Source: JAZKFT01 sp965246935
GTDB taxonomy: Bacteria; Bacteroidota; Bacteroidia; Chitinophagales; Chitinophagaceae
Direction of reading: 5' to 3'
DNA: 64,000 bases
Assembly (NCBI GenBank): GCA_965246935.1
Contig: CBDFGC010000019.1
Coordinates: 186,001 to 250,000, forward strand
Positions within the stretch are counted from its first letter, which is position 1; every line of letters starts with the position of its first letter. Shown here piece after piece: positions 9,645 to 19,743 of the stretch. The position numbers and the translations under genes are program-made. Below the pieces are notes generated by a model. That model ran no database searches and had not been told where the DNA came from. It saw only the letters and a list, made by a program, of their open reading frames with translations.

Positions 9645-10670
9645 TTGGAACGTACCGAAATAGCAACCCTCGGCGAGTTTGGCCTGATAGACCATCTTAC
9701 CCGAAACAACGAAACCCGCCAAAGCAGCACCATCCTCAGTATTGGCGATGACGCTGCGGTGATCGACCACTTTGGTAAGCAAACCGTTATCAGCACCGAT
9801 CTGTTGCTGGAAGGCATTCATTTCGACCTTAGCTATACGCCGCTCAGGCACCTGGGCTATAAAAGCGTAGTGGTAAACCTGAGCGACATCTACGCCATGA
9901 ACGCTACGCCTACCCAAATTACGGTGAGCATTGGCTTTAGCAACCGTTTTAGTGTAGAGGCATTAGACGAATTTTATGAAGGTATATATGCCGCCTGCGA
10001 AAAATACAACGTAGATCTGGTGGGTGGCGATACTTCCACTTCCAACAAAGGCTTTATCATTAGCGTAACGGCTATCGGCGAAGTAACACCGGATGAGTTC
10101 GTTACCCGGAGCGGCGCCAAGCCCAACGATCTGCTATGCGTAACCGGCTACCTCGGCGGTTCATTTTTAGGGCTGACACTTATGGAAAGGGAAAAGAAAA
10201 TCTTTCTGGAAAACCCGAATATTCAGCCCGACCTCGAAGGAGAAGATTACATCGTTGGCCGCCTGCTGAAACCTGAAGCCCGCAAGGACATTATTGAATT
10301 TTTTGAGCAGCAAAAAATAGTGCCCACCAGCATGATGGACGTAAGCGACGGCCTTAGCAGCGAAGTGCTGCACCTGTGCCGGCAAAGCGGCTGCGGCGCC
10401 AAAGTGCATGAGGAAAAAATACCCGTACACGACGCAGCCCGGCAGTTTGCCTATAAGCTGCAAATTGACCCGACCATGTGTGCCCTCAATGGTGGCGAAG
10501 ATTATGAGTTGGTGTTCACGATGAAACAGGAAGATTATGATAAAATTGTGCTGAACGAACAGATCAGTGTGATTGGCTATATGACTGAAAATGTGGAAGA
10601 AACGGTACTCATCACTAAGGGCGGCAATACGCACAAGTTGGTGGCACAGGGGTGGCAGCATGGTAGCTAA
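9645..10670 (+). CDS. thiL: thiamine-monophosphate kinase
   Basis: 341 residues. ThiL phosphorylates thiamine monophosphate to the diphosphate cofactor with ATP. The N-terminus has GEFGLIDHL and SIGDDAAVI (metal and nucleotide site), then STDLLLEGIHFDL, KSVVVNLSDIYAMNATP and LVGGDTSTS. The C-terminal half has MMDVSDGLSSEVLHLC and LNGGEDYELVFT. All are family hallmarks of the PurM-like fold. Length is usual. Translation appears to start at TTG 9645, directly before ERTEIATLGEFG. Confidence 0.95.
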   Translation: MERTEIATLGEFGLIDHLTRNNETRQSSTILSIGDDAAVIDHFGKQTVISTDLLLEGIHFDLSYTPLRHLGYKSVVVNLSDIYAMNATPTQITVSIGFSNRFSVEALDEFYEGIYAACEKYNVDLVGGDTSTSNKGFIISVTAIGEVTPDEFVTRSGAKPNDLLCVTGYLGGSFLGLTLMEREKKIFLENPNIQPDLEGEDYIVGRLLKPEARKDIIEFFEQQKIVPTSMMDVSDGLSSEVLHLCRQSGCGAKVHEEKIPVHDAARQFAYKLQIDPTMCALNGGEDYELVFTMKQEDYDKIVLNEQISVIGYMTENVEETVLITKGGNTHKLVAQGWQHGS

Positions 10671-10839
10671 TGTGCAAATCTGCAAATGGCTCAATAGCTC
10701 AATGAATACAAATGGGCAATAGGCAACCTGCTTGCTGCAGGCAGATTAGCAAACGAGTAAAACAATTACAACAATTAAGAACCAATCACTAACAGGCAAT
10801 CTCTGACAACTGATTTCTGACAACCGACAACTCATTCCT

Positions 10840-11253
10840 ATGCGTTCTCTCCGTTTTGTGTTTCCCTTATTTGCTGTGGTGGCATTGGTATTCTGGAGCC
10901 GCCAGGCTTTCCAAAGCACCAATGCGCCATCTGTATTCGACATTCCTAAAAAATTAGAGGAAGAAAAACTCACGATTGTGGTGCGGCTACACAGCGAGCC
11001 TGGCGGTGCTGAGGTTTGGAGCACCAGCAAAAGCGGCAGTGAAGACGACCGCCTGTACCTGCAGCCGGCCAGGCCGTCGCAAACCATCCCGCTGGAGTAT
11101 TACCAGTTAAAAGACAGCGGCTATGTGCTGAAACTCTACGGGTCGTTTTACAAAGGAAAAGGGATTCCGGAAGCCTATTTCAGCATTCAGCCCAAGCCGG
11201 AGCGGTACTCCGTTTTCCGGTACGAAAGCCTCGACGTGGTAAAAGATGAGTAA
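10840..11253 (+). CDS. small membrane-anchored or exported protein of unknown function
   Basis: 137 residues with an N-terminal hydrophobic stretch (FVFPLFAVVALVFW, residues 6-19) that is a signal peptide or anchor, then a soluble beta-rich domain (KLTIVVRLHSEPGGAEVW, GYVLKLYGSFYKG). Family not recognised. It follows thiL in the same direction after a 170-bp spacer of repeated short words, so it is probably transcribed separately. Confidence 0.6.
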   Translation: MRSLRFVFPLFAVVALVFWSRQAFQSTNAPSVFDIPKKLEEEKLTIVVRLHSEPGGAEVWSTSKSGSEDDRLYLQPARPSQTIPLEYYQLKDSGYVLKLYGSFYKGKGIPEAYFSIQPKPERYSVFRYESLDVVKDE

Positions 11254-11261
11254 GCAGATGA

Positions 11262-11632
11262 ATACAGACGACAGACCACAGACGACGGACCACGGATTAT
11301 TAATTTTTGGTTTGCGTGTATATTCTTTCACATGGCTTTTAGAATAATTGAAAACCGTGAAACTGCCTTTCCATGCCAATGCCGGTTTTTACCTGTGGTC
11401 TGCCGTCCGTCGTTTGTCGTTTTCCTTTTTTACTGTCGTCTGTGGTCTGTTGTCCGTCGTTTTCCTTTTTTACTGTCGTCTGTGGTCTGTTGTCCGTCGT
11501 CTTCCTCTTTTATCCGTTGTCTGTGGTCTGTTGTCCGTCGTCTTCCTCTTTTATCCGTCGTCTGTGTTCTGTTGTCCGTCGTCTTCCTCTTTTATCTGTC
11601 GTCCGTGATCTGTTGTCCGTCGTCTTCTTTTC
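11262..11632. repeat. 40-41-bp tandem repeat and related low-complexity text
   Basis: From about 11397 to 11630 a unit of 40-41 bp (containing CTGTGGTCTGTTGTCCGTCG and a T-rich tail) is repeated about six times. Just upstream, 11265-11295 holds the reverse-complement vocabulary (CAGACGACAGACCACAGAC), so the block could fold back. All three plus-strand frames stay open through the block only because it lacks stops. The encoded repeats are low-complexity shadows. The stretch 11254-11771 carries no gene. Confidence 0.75.
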
Positions 11633-11771
11633 ACATTTCGCCGATACTAACCAAGCATTTGCTTTTTGTGGTATAATGCTTGCTTTCAGCACAAAATACC
11701 ATCGCTACTACCTGTTACAAACCCTGCTGCAATTGATAAAGTAGCGCACTGCGTATGAGGAAACAGCCAAC

Positions 11772-14700
11772 ATGAGTATATCTGCAAAAAAAATACTGCG
11801 CAAAACCGGGAAGGTATTGTTATGGATTATAGCGAGCATTGTTTTCCTGATCCTGTTAGTGTATATATTAATTCAGATTCCGGCGGTGCAGGAATTTGGT
11901 AAAAAGAAGATCGTTTCTTATCTCCAGAAGAAAATTAAAACCAAGGTTTCTATTGACCATCTGTCGCTTGAGTTTCCGAAAAGATTAGTGCTGGAAGGTG
12001 TATATTTTGAGGACCAGCGCAAAGACACACTGCTGGCTGCTCAAAAGCTGCGGGTGGATATTGCCTTATTTAAATTACTGAAAAGCGAAGTGGAAATAGG
12101 ATACCTGGGCCTCGACGGCGTTCGGGGAAATATTTATCGTACCGGGAGCGATACGCTGTTTAACTACGATTATATTGTAAAAGCTTTCATGAGCGACCAG
12201 GAAAAAGACCCTGCGGATACGGCTGCCAGCACCATGAAGTTTAAACTGGATCAGATTGTATTTAATAATATCCACGCTACTTTCAAAGACGACCAGACCG
12301 GCAATGATGTAGATTTCAACCTCGGCCATTTTGATACCCGCATTAAAACTTTCGACCTGCAGCACTCCATTTACGAAGTGCCCGACATCAATATCTCCGG
12401 TATCCGGGCTACTGTAAAGCAGTACAAACCATTAATGACTCCTCAGCCGGTGGCTGTAGTGGAAGCCGAAAGTAATCAACCCATGGACCTTGATCTTCGG
12501 TTGAAAACCATTAACCTGAAAGACATTCAGTTTGCTTACGACAATACCCTGCAGGCTTTAAGTACAAGATTGAACCTGGGAGAAATGATTGCCGATGTAA
12601 AAAATATCAACCTGAAAACCCTGCTGATACAACTAAATAAAATTGAATTAAACAATACCAAAATTGCGGTGGGTTTGGGTAAATCGCCGCAGGCAGTAAT
12701 GGTAGCGAACGAAGTAGCCAAAAAAAGTGTGGCACAAGCCAACAATCCCTGGAAAATTGAACTGGGAAAACTGCTGTTTAAGAACGATGACGTACAATTT
12801 GAAAACGATAACCTGCCTAAGCAAAGTAGCGGAATGGATTATGCGCATTTGAACATTAAGGGTCTGAACCTGGACGCTGATACGCTGGCATTTACCCCCA
12901 CGGAATATAAAGGCCGCATTGCAAACCTCAGTATGACGGAAAGAGGCGGTTTAGACTTGCAAAAGCTGGCTACTAGTTTTTATTACGGCCCTAAAGAAGC
13001 TTACTTAGACAACCTTATCTTCCAGACACCCAACTCGTCATTAGGTAATAAAATCAGGATTACTTATCCATCCGCCGACTCAATGGCTACGCATCCCGGC
13101 GAAATATTTGTGGATGCCGATTTGAATGAATCGAGGCTGGCAGTAAAAGATTTGCTGGTGTTTATGCCAACGCTTCCGCAGCAGATGCCTGCTATTAACC
13201 GTTATCGTAACAATGTGCTCCGGATAAATACCAATATCCGTGGCTATGTAAAAGATCTGAACATTCCGGTGTTTCAGTTGAGCGGTATTGGCAGCACATC
13301 TATTGCGATGTCGGGCAATATCAAAGGGCTGCCGGATGCTACAAAAGCAACGTTCGATCTGAAACTTAATAATTTTAAAACGACCCGTGCCGACCTCGAA
13401 AGTTTTTTACCAAAAGGAAGCATTCCTCCAAACATACGCCTGCCGGAAACCATTGCAGCACAAGGTGCTTTTAAAGGAAATTCCGGCGTAATGGGCGGCA
13501 AACTGAGCATACAAACCGAACGGGGTTCCGCCAGTGTAGATGGCAATTTTAATGCAAATAACAAAAGTTATAATGCCACAATAGCACTGAATAATCTGGA
13601 TGCTGGTTATTTTGCCAAACAGGAAAAAATGCTGGGCCATATTACCCTGAAAGCGACCGCCAAAGGCAGCGGCTTTGATATGAAAACGGCCAACGCGGTG
13701 GTAGATGCAACGATACAGCAGGCTTTTGCAAACGGCTACAATTACACAAACTTACAATTGAATGCAAATGTAAAAAAAGGCAATGCTGTTGTAAAAGCCC
13801 GGATGAACGACCGGAATATTGCTTTTGATTTGAGTACCACCGCCAATCTTAATTCCAAATTCCCGGCGGTAAAACTGGATTTGCAATTAGATACACTGAA
13901 CCTGCAACGCCTGAAATTGCTGCCTGCTAATTACCGGTTGAAAGGTCATATTGTAGCCGATCTGCCCGGTACCAATCCGGATGCGTTGGTAGGCACCGTT
14001 AGCATCAACAACCTGGTGTTTATGGATTCGGTTAGGGCTATCTCATTGGACAGTATATCCGTTACCGCGGCAAATAACGGCGCCACAGAAACCATTGATC
14101 TGCAATCCCGGTTTGCCACACTGAGATTGGACGGCCAGTACAAGCTGAGTGAGTTGGGAAATGGTATTCAGCAAACCATTAACCGCTACTATGCCTTGCC
14201 CAATTACAAACCCTTACCATTTAGCCCGCAGGCCTGGACGCTAACAGCTAAAATAACGCCTGCCGGTGAGTTGGCTACGATGTTCCCGCAGCTAAAGGGT
14301 ACCGATACCATGCGGGTGGATATGGCTTTTAACAGTGCTCAGAATTTATTGAATCTTTCGGCACGTGCCCCATTGATTGTTTTTGGCGCCCAGAAAATTG
14401 ATAGCCTTACCATTACCGCTAATACAAACGGTAACCAGTTGGATTATGCAGCCACCCTGAATTACGCCGGTAGTAAAGATTTTTTTGTAAACCGTACCTC
14501 GCTTACCGGCAACCTGGCTAATAATATTTTAAATGCCGATCTGGATATTAAAGACCCCAAACAACAAACCAAATACGCATTAGGCGTGATACTGAATGCA
14601 CTTCCTACCGGGGTAAAAGCCAGTCTGAAACCCAACCTGATCCTGAACAAAGAAAAATGGGCTGCCGGTGCCGGCAATTATATTCAGTACGACCAGGCAG

Positions 14701-16859
14701 GTATTATCGTCAATAACCTGGTTATCAGCCAGGGAAATGAATCGCTGGGTATTAACAGTCAGTCATTGTCGCCCACAGCACCTATTGAAGTACGGTTTAA
14801 TAATTTTCAAATTGGTACGCTTACCCGTTTTGCCGAGCAGGCCAATGTAGGCGTAGGTGGTACGATTAACGGGAATGCCGTTGTAAAAAATGCCATGACC
14901 GTGCCTGTTTTTACCAGCGACCTGGCTATTCAAAACCTGACATATGGTAAGGATACATTAGGTAACTTAAACGTAAAGGTGGATAATGAAACGGCCAATG
15001 CTTACAACGCTGATGTACGGATTACCGGATATGGCAACGATGCCCGGCTAACCGGCAAGTACTACACCGGCGAAAGTCGCATGGACCTGAACCTGCAGGT
15101 AAACACCCTGAACTTATTGACCGCCAAAAAAATACTGGCGCCGGATATCCTTACGGATGCCAGTGGAAACATCCGTGGCAATATTGCCGTTAAAGGTACC
15201 CTGGACCGGCCCTCTGTGGTAGGTGAACTGCGGTTTGAGAAAGCATATATTACGCCTACCATGCTGGGGGAACGTTTCTATTTCAATAACGAAGCAATTG
15301 TAGTAACCACACGGGATATTGTTTTCGACCGCTTTACTATTGCCGATTCCTCCGGTAATAAAGCCATTATTGACGGCAATATTTACACCTCCGATTTTAA
15401 AAACTTCAAGTTTGATATGGATTTTACGGCCCGCAATTTCAGGGCGGTAAATGTGGCCCGGAAAAGTGGCAGCACTTTTTTTGGCCGGTTAAACCTGGAT
15501 ACCGATCTGAAAGTGCGGGGCACTGTAAATGCGCCCAGCATTACCGCCGATCTGAAAATTAACCGCTCTACCGATTTTACCATCATTACCCCTACGCCTG
15601 ATCCGGAGTTGGTAAGCCGGGACGGTGTTGTCCGGTTTGTAGATTATAGCAGGCTTGACAGCGGTAAGGTGGTCATCAACCCGTTGGATACCATTATCAG
15701 TACGGAGTTAAAAGGCATTGATCTGACTGCCAATATTGAAACAGATACGGCTGCCATGTTCACCATGATTATTGATGAGCGCAGCGGAGATGCCCTTAAA
15801 ATACAGGGCCGGGCCGACCTGGCCGCAACCATGGACAAAAGCGGCAAAATAAGCCTGACCGGCGATTATGAAGTTACCCGCGGTTCGTACCAGCTATCCT
15901 TTAATTTCTTAAAACGTCGTTTTGATATACAGCGTGGTAGTACCCTTACCTGGACCGGTGATCCTACCAGTGCCAATGTAAATATTACAGCTGTATACAT
16001 AGCCCGCACGGCATCTATTGACCTGATGCAATCCCAATTAGCCGGCCAAAACGCAGAGTTAACCAAGTATAAACAAAAACTGCCATTCAATGTGTTGCTG
16101 AAAATGAATGGCGAGCTGATGAAACCTATTATTACGTTTGATGTAGTGCTGCCCGAGGACCGTATTAGCCAATGGCAGGATGTGTCAGCAAAACTGGAAC
16201 AGATACGAAGGGATGATGCCGAGTTAAACAAACAGGTATTTGCATTATTGCTCTTAGGAAGGTTTGTGGGCGAAAATCCATTCCAGAGTGCAGGCGAAGG
16301 TACCAGTACCGGTACGCAGTTGCGCCAAAGCGCCAGCGGTATCCTTACCGACCAGCTGAACAAGTTAGCAGGTAGCCTGGTTTCCGGTGTGGATCTGAAC
16401 TTTGGTGTTAGTTCGGAAGATGATTACAGCACCGGTACAAAATCAAGAAGTACCGACCTGACGGTAGGCGTTTCAAAATCGTTGCTGAATGATCGCCTGA
16501 AAGTAAGTGTAGGCAGCAACTTTGAGTTGGAAGGGCCGAAGAACAGCAATAAAAGTGCTAACAATATTGCCGGTGACCTGGCTATCGATTACCAGTTAAG
16601 CAGGGATGGAACTTACCTGCTGCGGGCTTACCGCAAAAACCGGTACGAAGGTGTTATTGACGGACAGATAGTAGAAACCGGTGTATCCTTCATTTTTACG
16701 CTTGATTATGATACGTTTAAAGAACTGTTTAAACGGCCAACCGCCGAGGAAAGAAAAGAACGGAAAGAAACAAAGAAGGTAGAAAAAGAAGCGGCAAAAG
16801 AAGAGAAGAAAGATTTAGAGCAAAAAGAAAAAGCAGATACGACGAGACCAAAACAGTGA
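11772..16859 (+). CDS. tamB: TamB-like translocation and assembly module protein
   Basis: 1695 residues. A single N-terminal membrane helix (about 16-36) is followed by a very long repetitive beta-strand domain and a C-terminal DUF490/TamB region (GDYEVTRGSYQLSFNF and VNITAVYIARTASIDL, then LLLGRFVG, LRQSASGILTDQLN and GVDLNFGVSSEDD). The final ~40 residues are a Lys/Glu-rich tail. TamB-type proteins span the periplasm as a hydrophobic groove and help outer-membrane protein or lipid transport. The TamL-like gene 520 bp downstream is the expected partner. The start ATG at 11772 directly precedes the basic-hydrophobic signal anchor. Confidence 0.92.
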   Translation: MSISAKKILRKTGKVLLWIIASIVFLILLVYILIQIPAVQEFGKKKIVSYLQKKIKTKVSIDHLSLEFPKRLVLEGVYFEDQRKDTLLAAQKLRVDIALFKLLKSEVEIGYLGLDGVRGNIYRTGSDTLFNYDYIVKAFMSDQEKDPADTAASTMKFKLDQIVFNNIHATFKDDQTGNDVDFNLGHFDTRIKTFDLQHSIYEVPDINISGIRATVKQYKPLMTPQPVAVVEAESNQPMDLDLRLKTINLKDIQFAYDNTLQALSTRLNLGEMIADVKNINLKTLLIQLNKIELNNTKIAVGLGKSPQAVMVANEVAKKSVAQANNPWKIELGKLLFKNDDVQFENDNLPKQSSGMDYAHLNIKGLNLDADTLAFTPTEYKGRIANLSMTERGGLDLQKLATSFYYGPKEAYLDNLIFQTPNSSLGNKIRITYPSADSMATHPGEIFVDADLNESRLAVKDLLVFMPTLPQQMPAINRYRNNVLRINTNIRGYVKDLNIPVFQLSGIGSTSIAMSGNIKGLPDATKATFDLKLNNFKTTRADLESFLPKGSIPPNIRLPETIAAQGAFKGNSGVMGGKLSIQTERGSASVDGNFNANNKSYNATIALNNLDAGYFAKQEKMLGHITLKATAKGSGFDMKTANAVVDATIQQAFANGYNYTNLQLNANVKKGNAVVKARMNDRNIAFDLSTTANLNSKFPAVKLDLQLDTLNLQRLKLLPANYRLKGHIVADLPGTNPDALVGTVSINNLVFMDSVRAISLDSISVTAANNGATETIDLQSRFATLRLDGQYKLSELGNGIQQTINRYYALPNYKPLPFSPQAWTLTAKITPAGELATMFPQLKGTDTMRVDMAFNSAQNLLNLSARAPLIVFGAQKIDSLTITANTNGNQLDYAATLNYAGSKDFFVNRTSLTGNLANNILNADLDIKDPKQQTKYALGVILNALPTGVKASLKPNLILNKEKWAAGAGNYIQYDQAGIIVNNLVISQGNESLGINSQSLSPTAPIEVRFNNFQIGTLTRFAEQANVGVGGTINGNAVVKNAMTVPVFTSDLAIQNLTYGKDTLGNLNVKVDNETANAYNADVRITGYGNDARLTGKYYTGESRMDLNLQVNTLNLLTAKKILAPDILTDASGNIRGNIAVKGTLDRPSVVGELRFEKAYITPTMLGERFYFNNEAIVVTTRDIVFDRFTIADSSGNKAIIDGNIYTSDFKNFKFDMDFTARNFRAVNVARKSGSTFFGRLNLDTDLKVRGTVNAPSITADLKINRSTDFTIITPTPDPELVSRDGVVRFVDYSRLDSGKVVINPLDTIISTELKGIDLTANIETDTAAMFTMIIDERSGDALKIQGRADLAATMDKSGKISLTGDYEVTRGSYQLSFNFLKRRFDIQRGSTLTWTGDPTSANVNITAVYIARTASIDLMQSQLAGQNAELTKYKQKLPFNVLLKMNGELMKPIITFDVVLPEDRISQWQDVSAKLEQIRRDDAELNKQVFALLLLGRFVGENPFQSAGEGTSTGTQLRQSASGILTDQLNKLAGSLVSGVDLNFGVSSEDDYSTGTKSRSTDLTVGVSKSLLNDRLKVSVGSNFELEGPKNSNKSANNIAGDLAIDYQLSRDGTYLLRAYRKNRYEGVIDGQIVETGVSFIFTLDYDTFKELFKRPTAEERKERKETKKVEKEAAKEEKKDLEQKEKADTTRPKQ

Positions 16860-16889
16860 ATGGCGAATGGTCAATAGTGAATGTTTATT

Positions 16890-17300
16890 GCGCACTGGTT
16901 TGTGTGTCACGAACCGGAATGGCCGAACAGAAGTAAGGTGTAACTTTTAGAAAGTTCTCAAATCTTTCCAAAAGTTTACTTCGGGATTAGCATCCTGATG
17001 TAGTGAAATAGCGGCCTGGTTTTGAACGAGCATCTAAACCCGTCATTATCCGCCGCCCTGGTTCGTGTCTTCACGAACCGGAATTGACAAAATGAATAGG
17101 ACAATTAAATAAAAGTTGCTGACAACTACGCACATAGACCCGGTTCCCTTATTCCGGTTCGTGAAGACACGAACCGGGGCTGAAAGGAGCAAGACTATTA
17201 AATAAGATAATGATATAATATAATACACGCTCACTCATTCTCTCAAACATACACCCGGTTCCATCGTTCCGGTTCGTGAAGACACGAACCGGGGCTGTAG
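16890..17300. repeat. dispersed palindrome repeated four times
   Basis: The spacer between the tamB-like and tamL-like genes (16860-17380) carries four versions of a palindrome around GGTTCGTGAAGACACGAACC: near 16895 (degenerate), 17060, 17160 and 17270. The last two are direct copies within about 40 bp each, and the 17060 copy is inverted. It resembles REP-type intergenic elements. No gene is seen in the interval. Confidence 0.65.
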
Positions 17301-17380
17301 AGACGAACCTGTGCAGAACTCCCGATTCTTAGATCCTTGGATCTTGTCCCTAGAACTTTAAACGGCTTTCATACATCCGC

Positions 17381-19606
17381 ATGAAATTAAAATACTGTTA
17401 TATACTTTTTGTTGCTGCTGCATTCCTTATTTCCTGCAGTGTAACTAAAAATATACCCGCCGGCGAAACCCTGTATGTAGGCGCCAAAATAAAAGCCGAT
17501 AGCGGAAGCCGGGCCGATAAGAAAGACATCAAGCCGCTTCGTTCCGAATTGAAATTATTGCTGCGGCCAACACCAAATGCCAATATTTTAGGCTTCCGGT
17601 ATAAGTTGTTTTTCTACAACCTGGGTGGCATTTTTAGAAAAAAACTTGGCGAACCGCCGGTACTAACCAGCCAGGTAAACTTTGAAAAGAACCGGCAGGT
17701 ATTACAGAACCGGCTGGAGAACCGCGGCTTTTTTGGCAGTACGGCCTCTTTTGATACGACAGCCAAAAACCGGAAGATGACTGTGACGTACAACCTGAAT
17801 GCGAAACCACAGTACCGCATCAGCAGCGTAAAATTTAATGTGGACTCCGGTGACCTGGGTAAAGCTATTGCCCGGATCACCCGGCGCAGCCGCTTAAAGG
17901 TTGGCAACCCATACGATTTAGATGTAATAAAAGAAGAAAGGTTGCGGATTGATACCCGGTTGAAAAATATGGGTTTCTTTTATTATAATGAAGATTACAT
18001 TATCGTAAATTATGATAGTACCGTGGGAAATAATAAGGTAGCCCTTGTGCCCGAAATTAAGAAGGAGACGCCGCCTGCAGCCCGCAATCAGTATCATATA
18101 AACGATGTAACGGTGTATGCCGATTACACACTGGATACCGATACTACTAAGGCTCCGCAGGGTGTGCGTACCAAAGAAGGCTACCTGATTATTGATCCGC
18201 AAAAAAAGTATAATCCCAAGATATTCAGCCGTACGCTGGTATTTGATACCGGCGCTATTTATCGGCGGGACGACCATAACCTAAGCCTGAGCCGGCTGGT
18301 AGATCTGGGCACGTTCAAATTCGTAAAGGTTCGCTTTGACTTACCGGATACCGGGGCAGCCAATAGTCTCAACGCTTTCTATTACCTCACGCCTACAAAA
18401 AAGAAATCAGTCCGGGCGGAAGCGTCGGCACTTACCAAAAGCAATAATGCCAATGGTACGGAGTTTACCGTAAGCTGGCGTAACCGCAATGCATTTAAAG
18501 GGGCTGAGCTTTTTACGGTGAGTGCTTTTGTAGGTTTCGAAAAACAGATCAGCGGCCAGCAGGGCAACAGCAACACCATCCGTTATGGCGCCGACCTAAA
18601 CCTCTACATTCCCCGCATTATTGCCCCATTCCGTTTCCCTACCAATAGTTCATTCATCCCCAAAACAAGGGCTAATCTGGGCTATGAATTATTCGACCGC
18701 AGCAGCCAATACAAGCTCAATTCTTTCCACGGATCACTGGGGTATGTATGGAAGGAAAATGTGCGCAAGGAACACCAACTGAATATACTTGCCGTAAGCT
18801 ATGTACAGCCACTGAACATTACCCCGCAGTTTCAGGATAGTATCCGGAAAAATATTACGCTGGGCCGCAGCATCGAGCAGCAGTTTATCATTGGCATGAA
18901 TTATAATTTCAATTACAATACGCAGGCTTTACCCAACCGGAAGCGGAATAATTTTTACTTTAATGGAAATGTAGATTTTAGTGGCGTTCCCGGCGCCAAA
19001 AGAAATTTTCTGGGGTCACGGGTTTCTCAATACATACGTGGCGAAGTGGAAGGCAGGCACTACCTGCGGCTGAGCAAAATACTGCGCCGAAATAATGATA
19101 ATATGATTGCCAGCCGCGTGATACTGGGTTATGGTTATGCGTATGACAACAGTATTACCATGCCTTTCATCAAGCAGTTTTTTATTGGCGGCAGCAACAG
19201 CATCAGGGCATGGCGTGCCCGCAGTCTCGGACCCGGCAAATACTATGGCGGCGCCCGGGATCAGGGTGGTTTTTTACCCGACCAGCCCGGCGATATAAAA
19301 ATTGAAATGAATACGGAACTGCGTTTTAAAATTATATCTATTCTACAGGGCGCCCTGTTTGTAGATGCCGGTAATATCTGGACCCGCCAGGAAGATACTG
19401 CCCGGCCCGGCAGTAAGTTTACATCCCAATTCCTGAAAGATTTTGCCGTAGGCGCCGGAGCAGGCTTCCGTTTCGATATACGGCTGCTGGTGCTGCGGAT
19501 AGATGTGGCCTTCCCCTGGCGCATACCCTATACGGTGGGTGGCCCTACCTGGAACCTGGATCTAAAAAATCCGGTATTTAACCTGGCCATCGGGTATCCG
19601 TTTTAA
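17381..19606 (+). CDS. tamL: TamL-like BamA/TamA-family outer membrane lipoprotein
   Basis: 741 residues. The N-terminal signal ends in the lipobox LISC (Cys about residue 19), which distinguishes Bacteroidota TamL from TamA. POTRA-type segments follow (for example RLENRGFFGSTASFDTT and GNPYDLDVIKEERLRID), then a 16-strand Omp85 barrel with the conserved FFIGGSNSIRAWRARSLGPG and a C-terminal aromatic NLAIGYPF. It would insert or assemble outer-membrane proteins together with TamB, whose gene precedes it. Start ATG 17381. Length is normal for the group. Confidence 0.92.
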   Translation: MKLKYCYILFVAAAFLISCSVTKNIPAGETLYVGAKIKADSGSRADKKDIKPLRSELKLLLRPTPNANILGFRYKLFFYNLGGIFRKKLGEPPVLTSQVNFEKNRQVLQNRLENRGFFGSTASFDTTAKNRKMTVTYNLNAKPQYRISSVKFNVDSGDLGKAIARITRRSRLKVGNPYDLDVIKEERLRIDTRLKNMGFFYYNEDYIIVNYDSTVGNNKVALVPEIKKETPPAARNQYHINDVTVYADYTLDTDTTKAPQGVRTKEGYLIIDPQKKYNPKIFSRTLVFDTGAIYRRDDHNLSLSRLVDLGTFKFVKVRFDLPDTGAANSLNAFYYLTPTKKKSVRAEASALTKSNNANGTEFTVSWRNRNAFKGAELFTVSAFVGFEKQISGQQGNSNTIRYGADLNLYIPRIIAPFRFPTNSSFIPKTRANLGYELFDRSSQYKLNSFHGSLGYVWKENVRKEHQLNILAVSYVQPLNITPQFQDSIRKNITLGRSIEQQFIIGMNYNFNYNTQALPNRKRNNFYFNGNVDFSGVPGAKRNFLGSRVSQYIRGEVEGRHYLRLSKILRRNNDNMIASRVILGYGYAYDNSITMPFIKQFFIGGSNSIRAWRARSLGPGKYYGGARDQGGFLPDQPGDIKIEMNTELRFKIISILQGALFVDAGNIWTRQEDTARPGSKFTSQFLKDFAVGAGAGFRFDIRLLVLRIDVAFPWRIPYTVGGPTWNLDLKNPVFNLAIGYPF

Positions 19607-19693
19607 ATATTTGCACCGGTGCTGCGATGTACAGGCCAGGCTGTATTTAAACCTGCCAATGCCCGGCTCCGTAACGGGCGGGTGAACCGTCTA

Positions 19694-19701
19694 TATTTTT
19701 G
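19694..19701 (+). promoter_or_regulatory. possible -7 box before the array recombinase
   Basis: TATTTTTG fits TAnnTTTG and lies 42 bp before the recombinase start. A GCCCGG/CGGGC palindrome sits just upstream. No convincing -33 element is seen, so this is tentative. Confidence 0.3.
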
Positions 19702-19743
19702 TATCCATTCGATAGGTTGCGGGCATAATTTACCTGTATATTT

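Noticed and set aside
11332..11744. Three overlapping reading frames of 86-123 codons
   Set aside because: They run through a tandem DNA repeat, in all frames, with low-complexity products and no start context.
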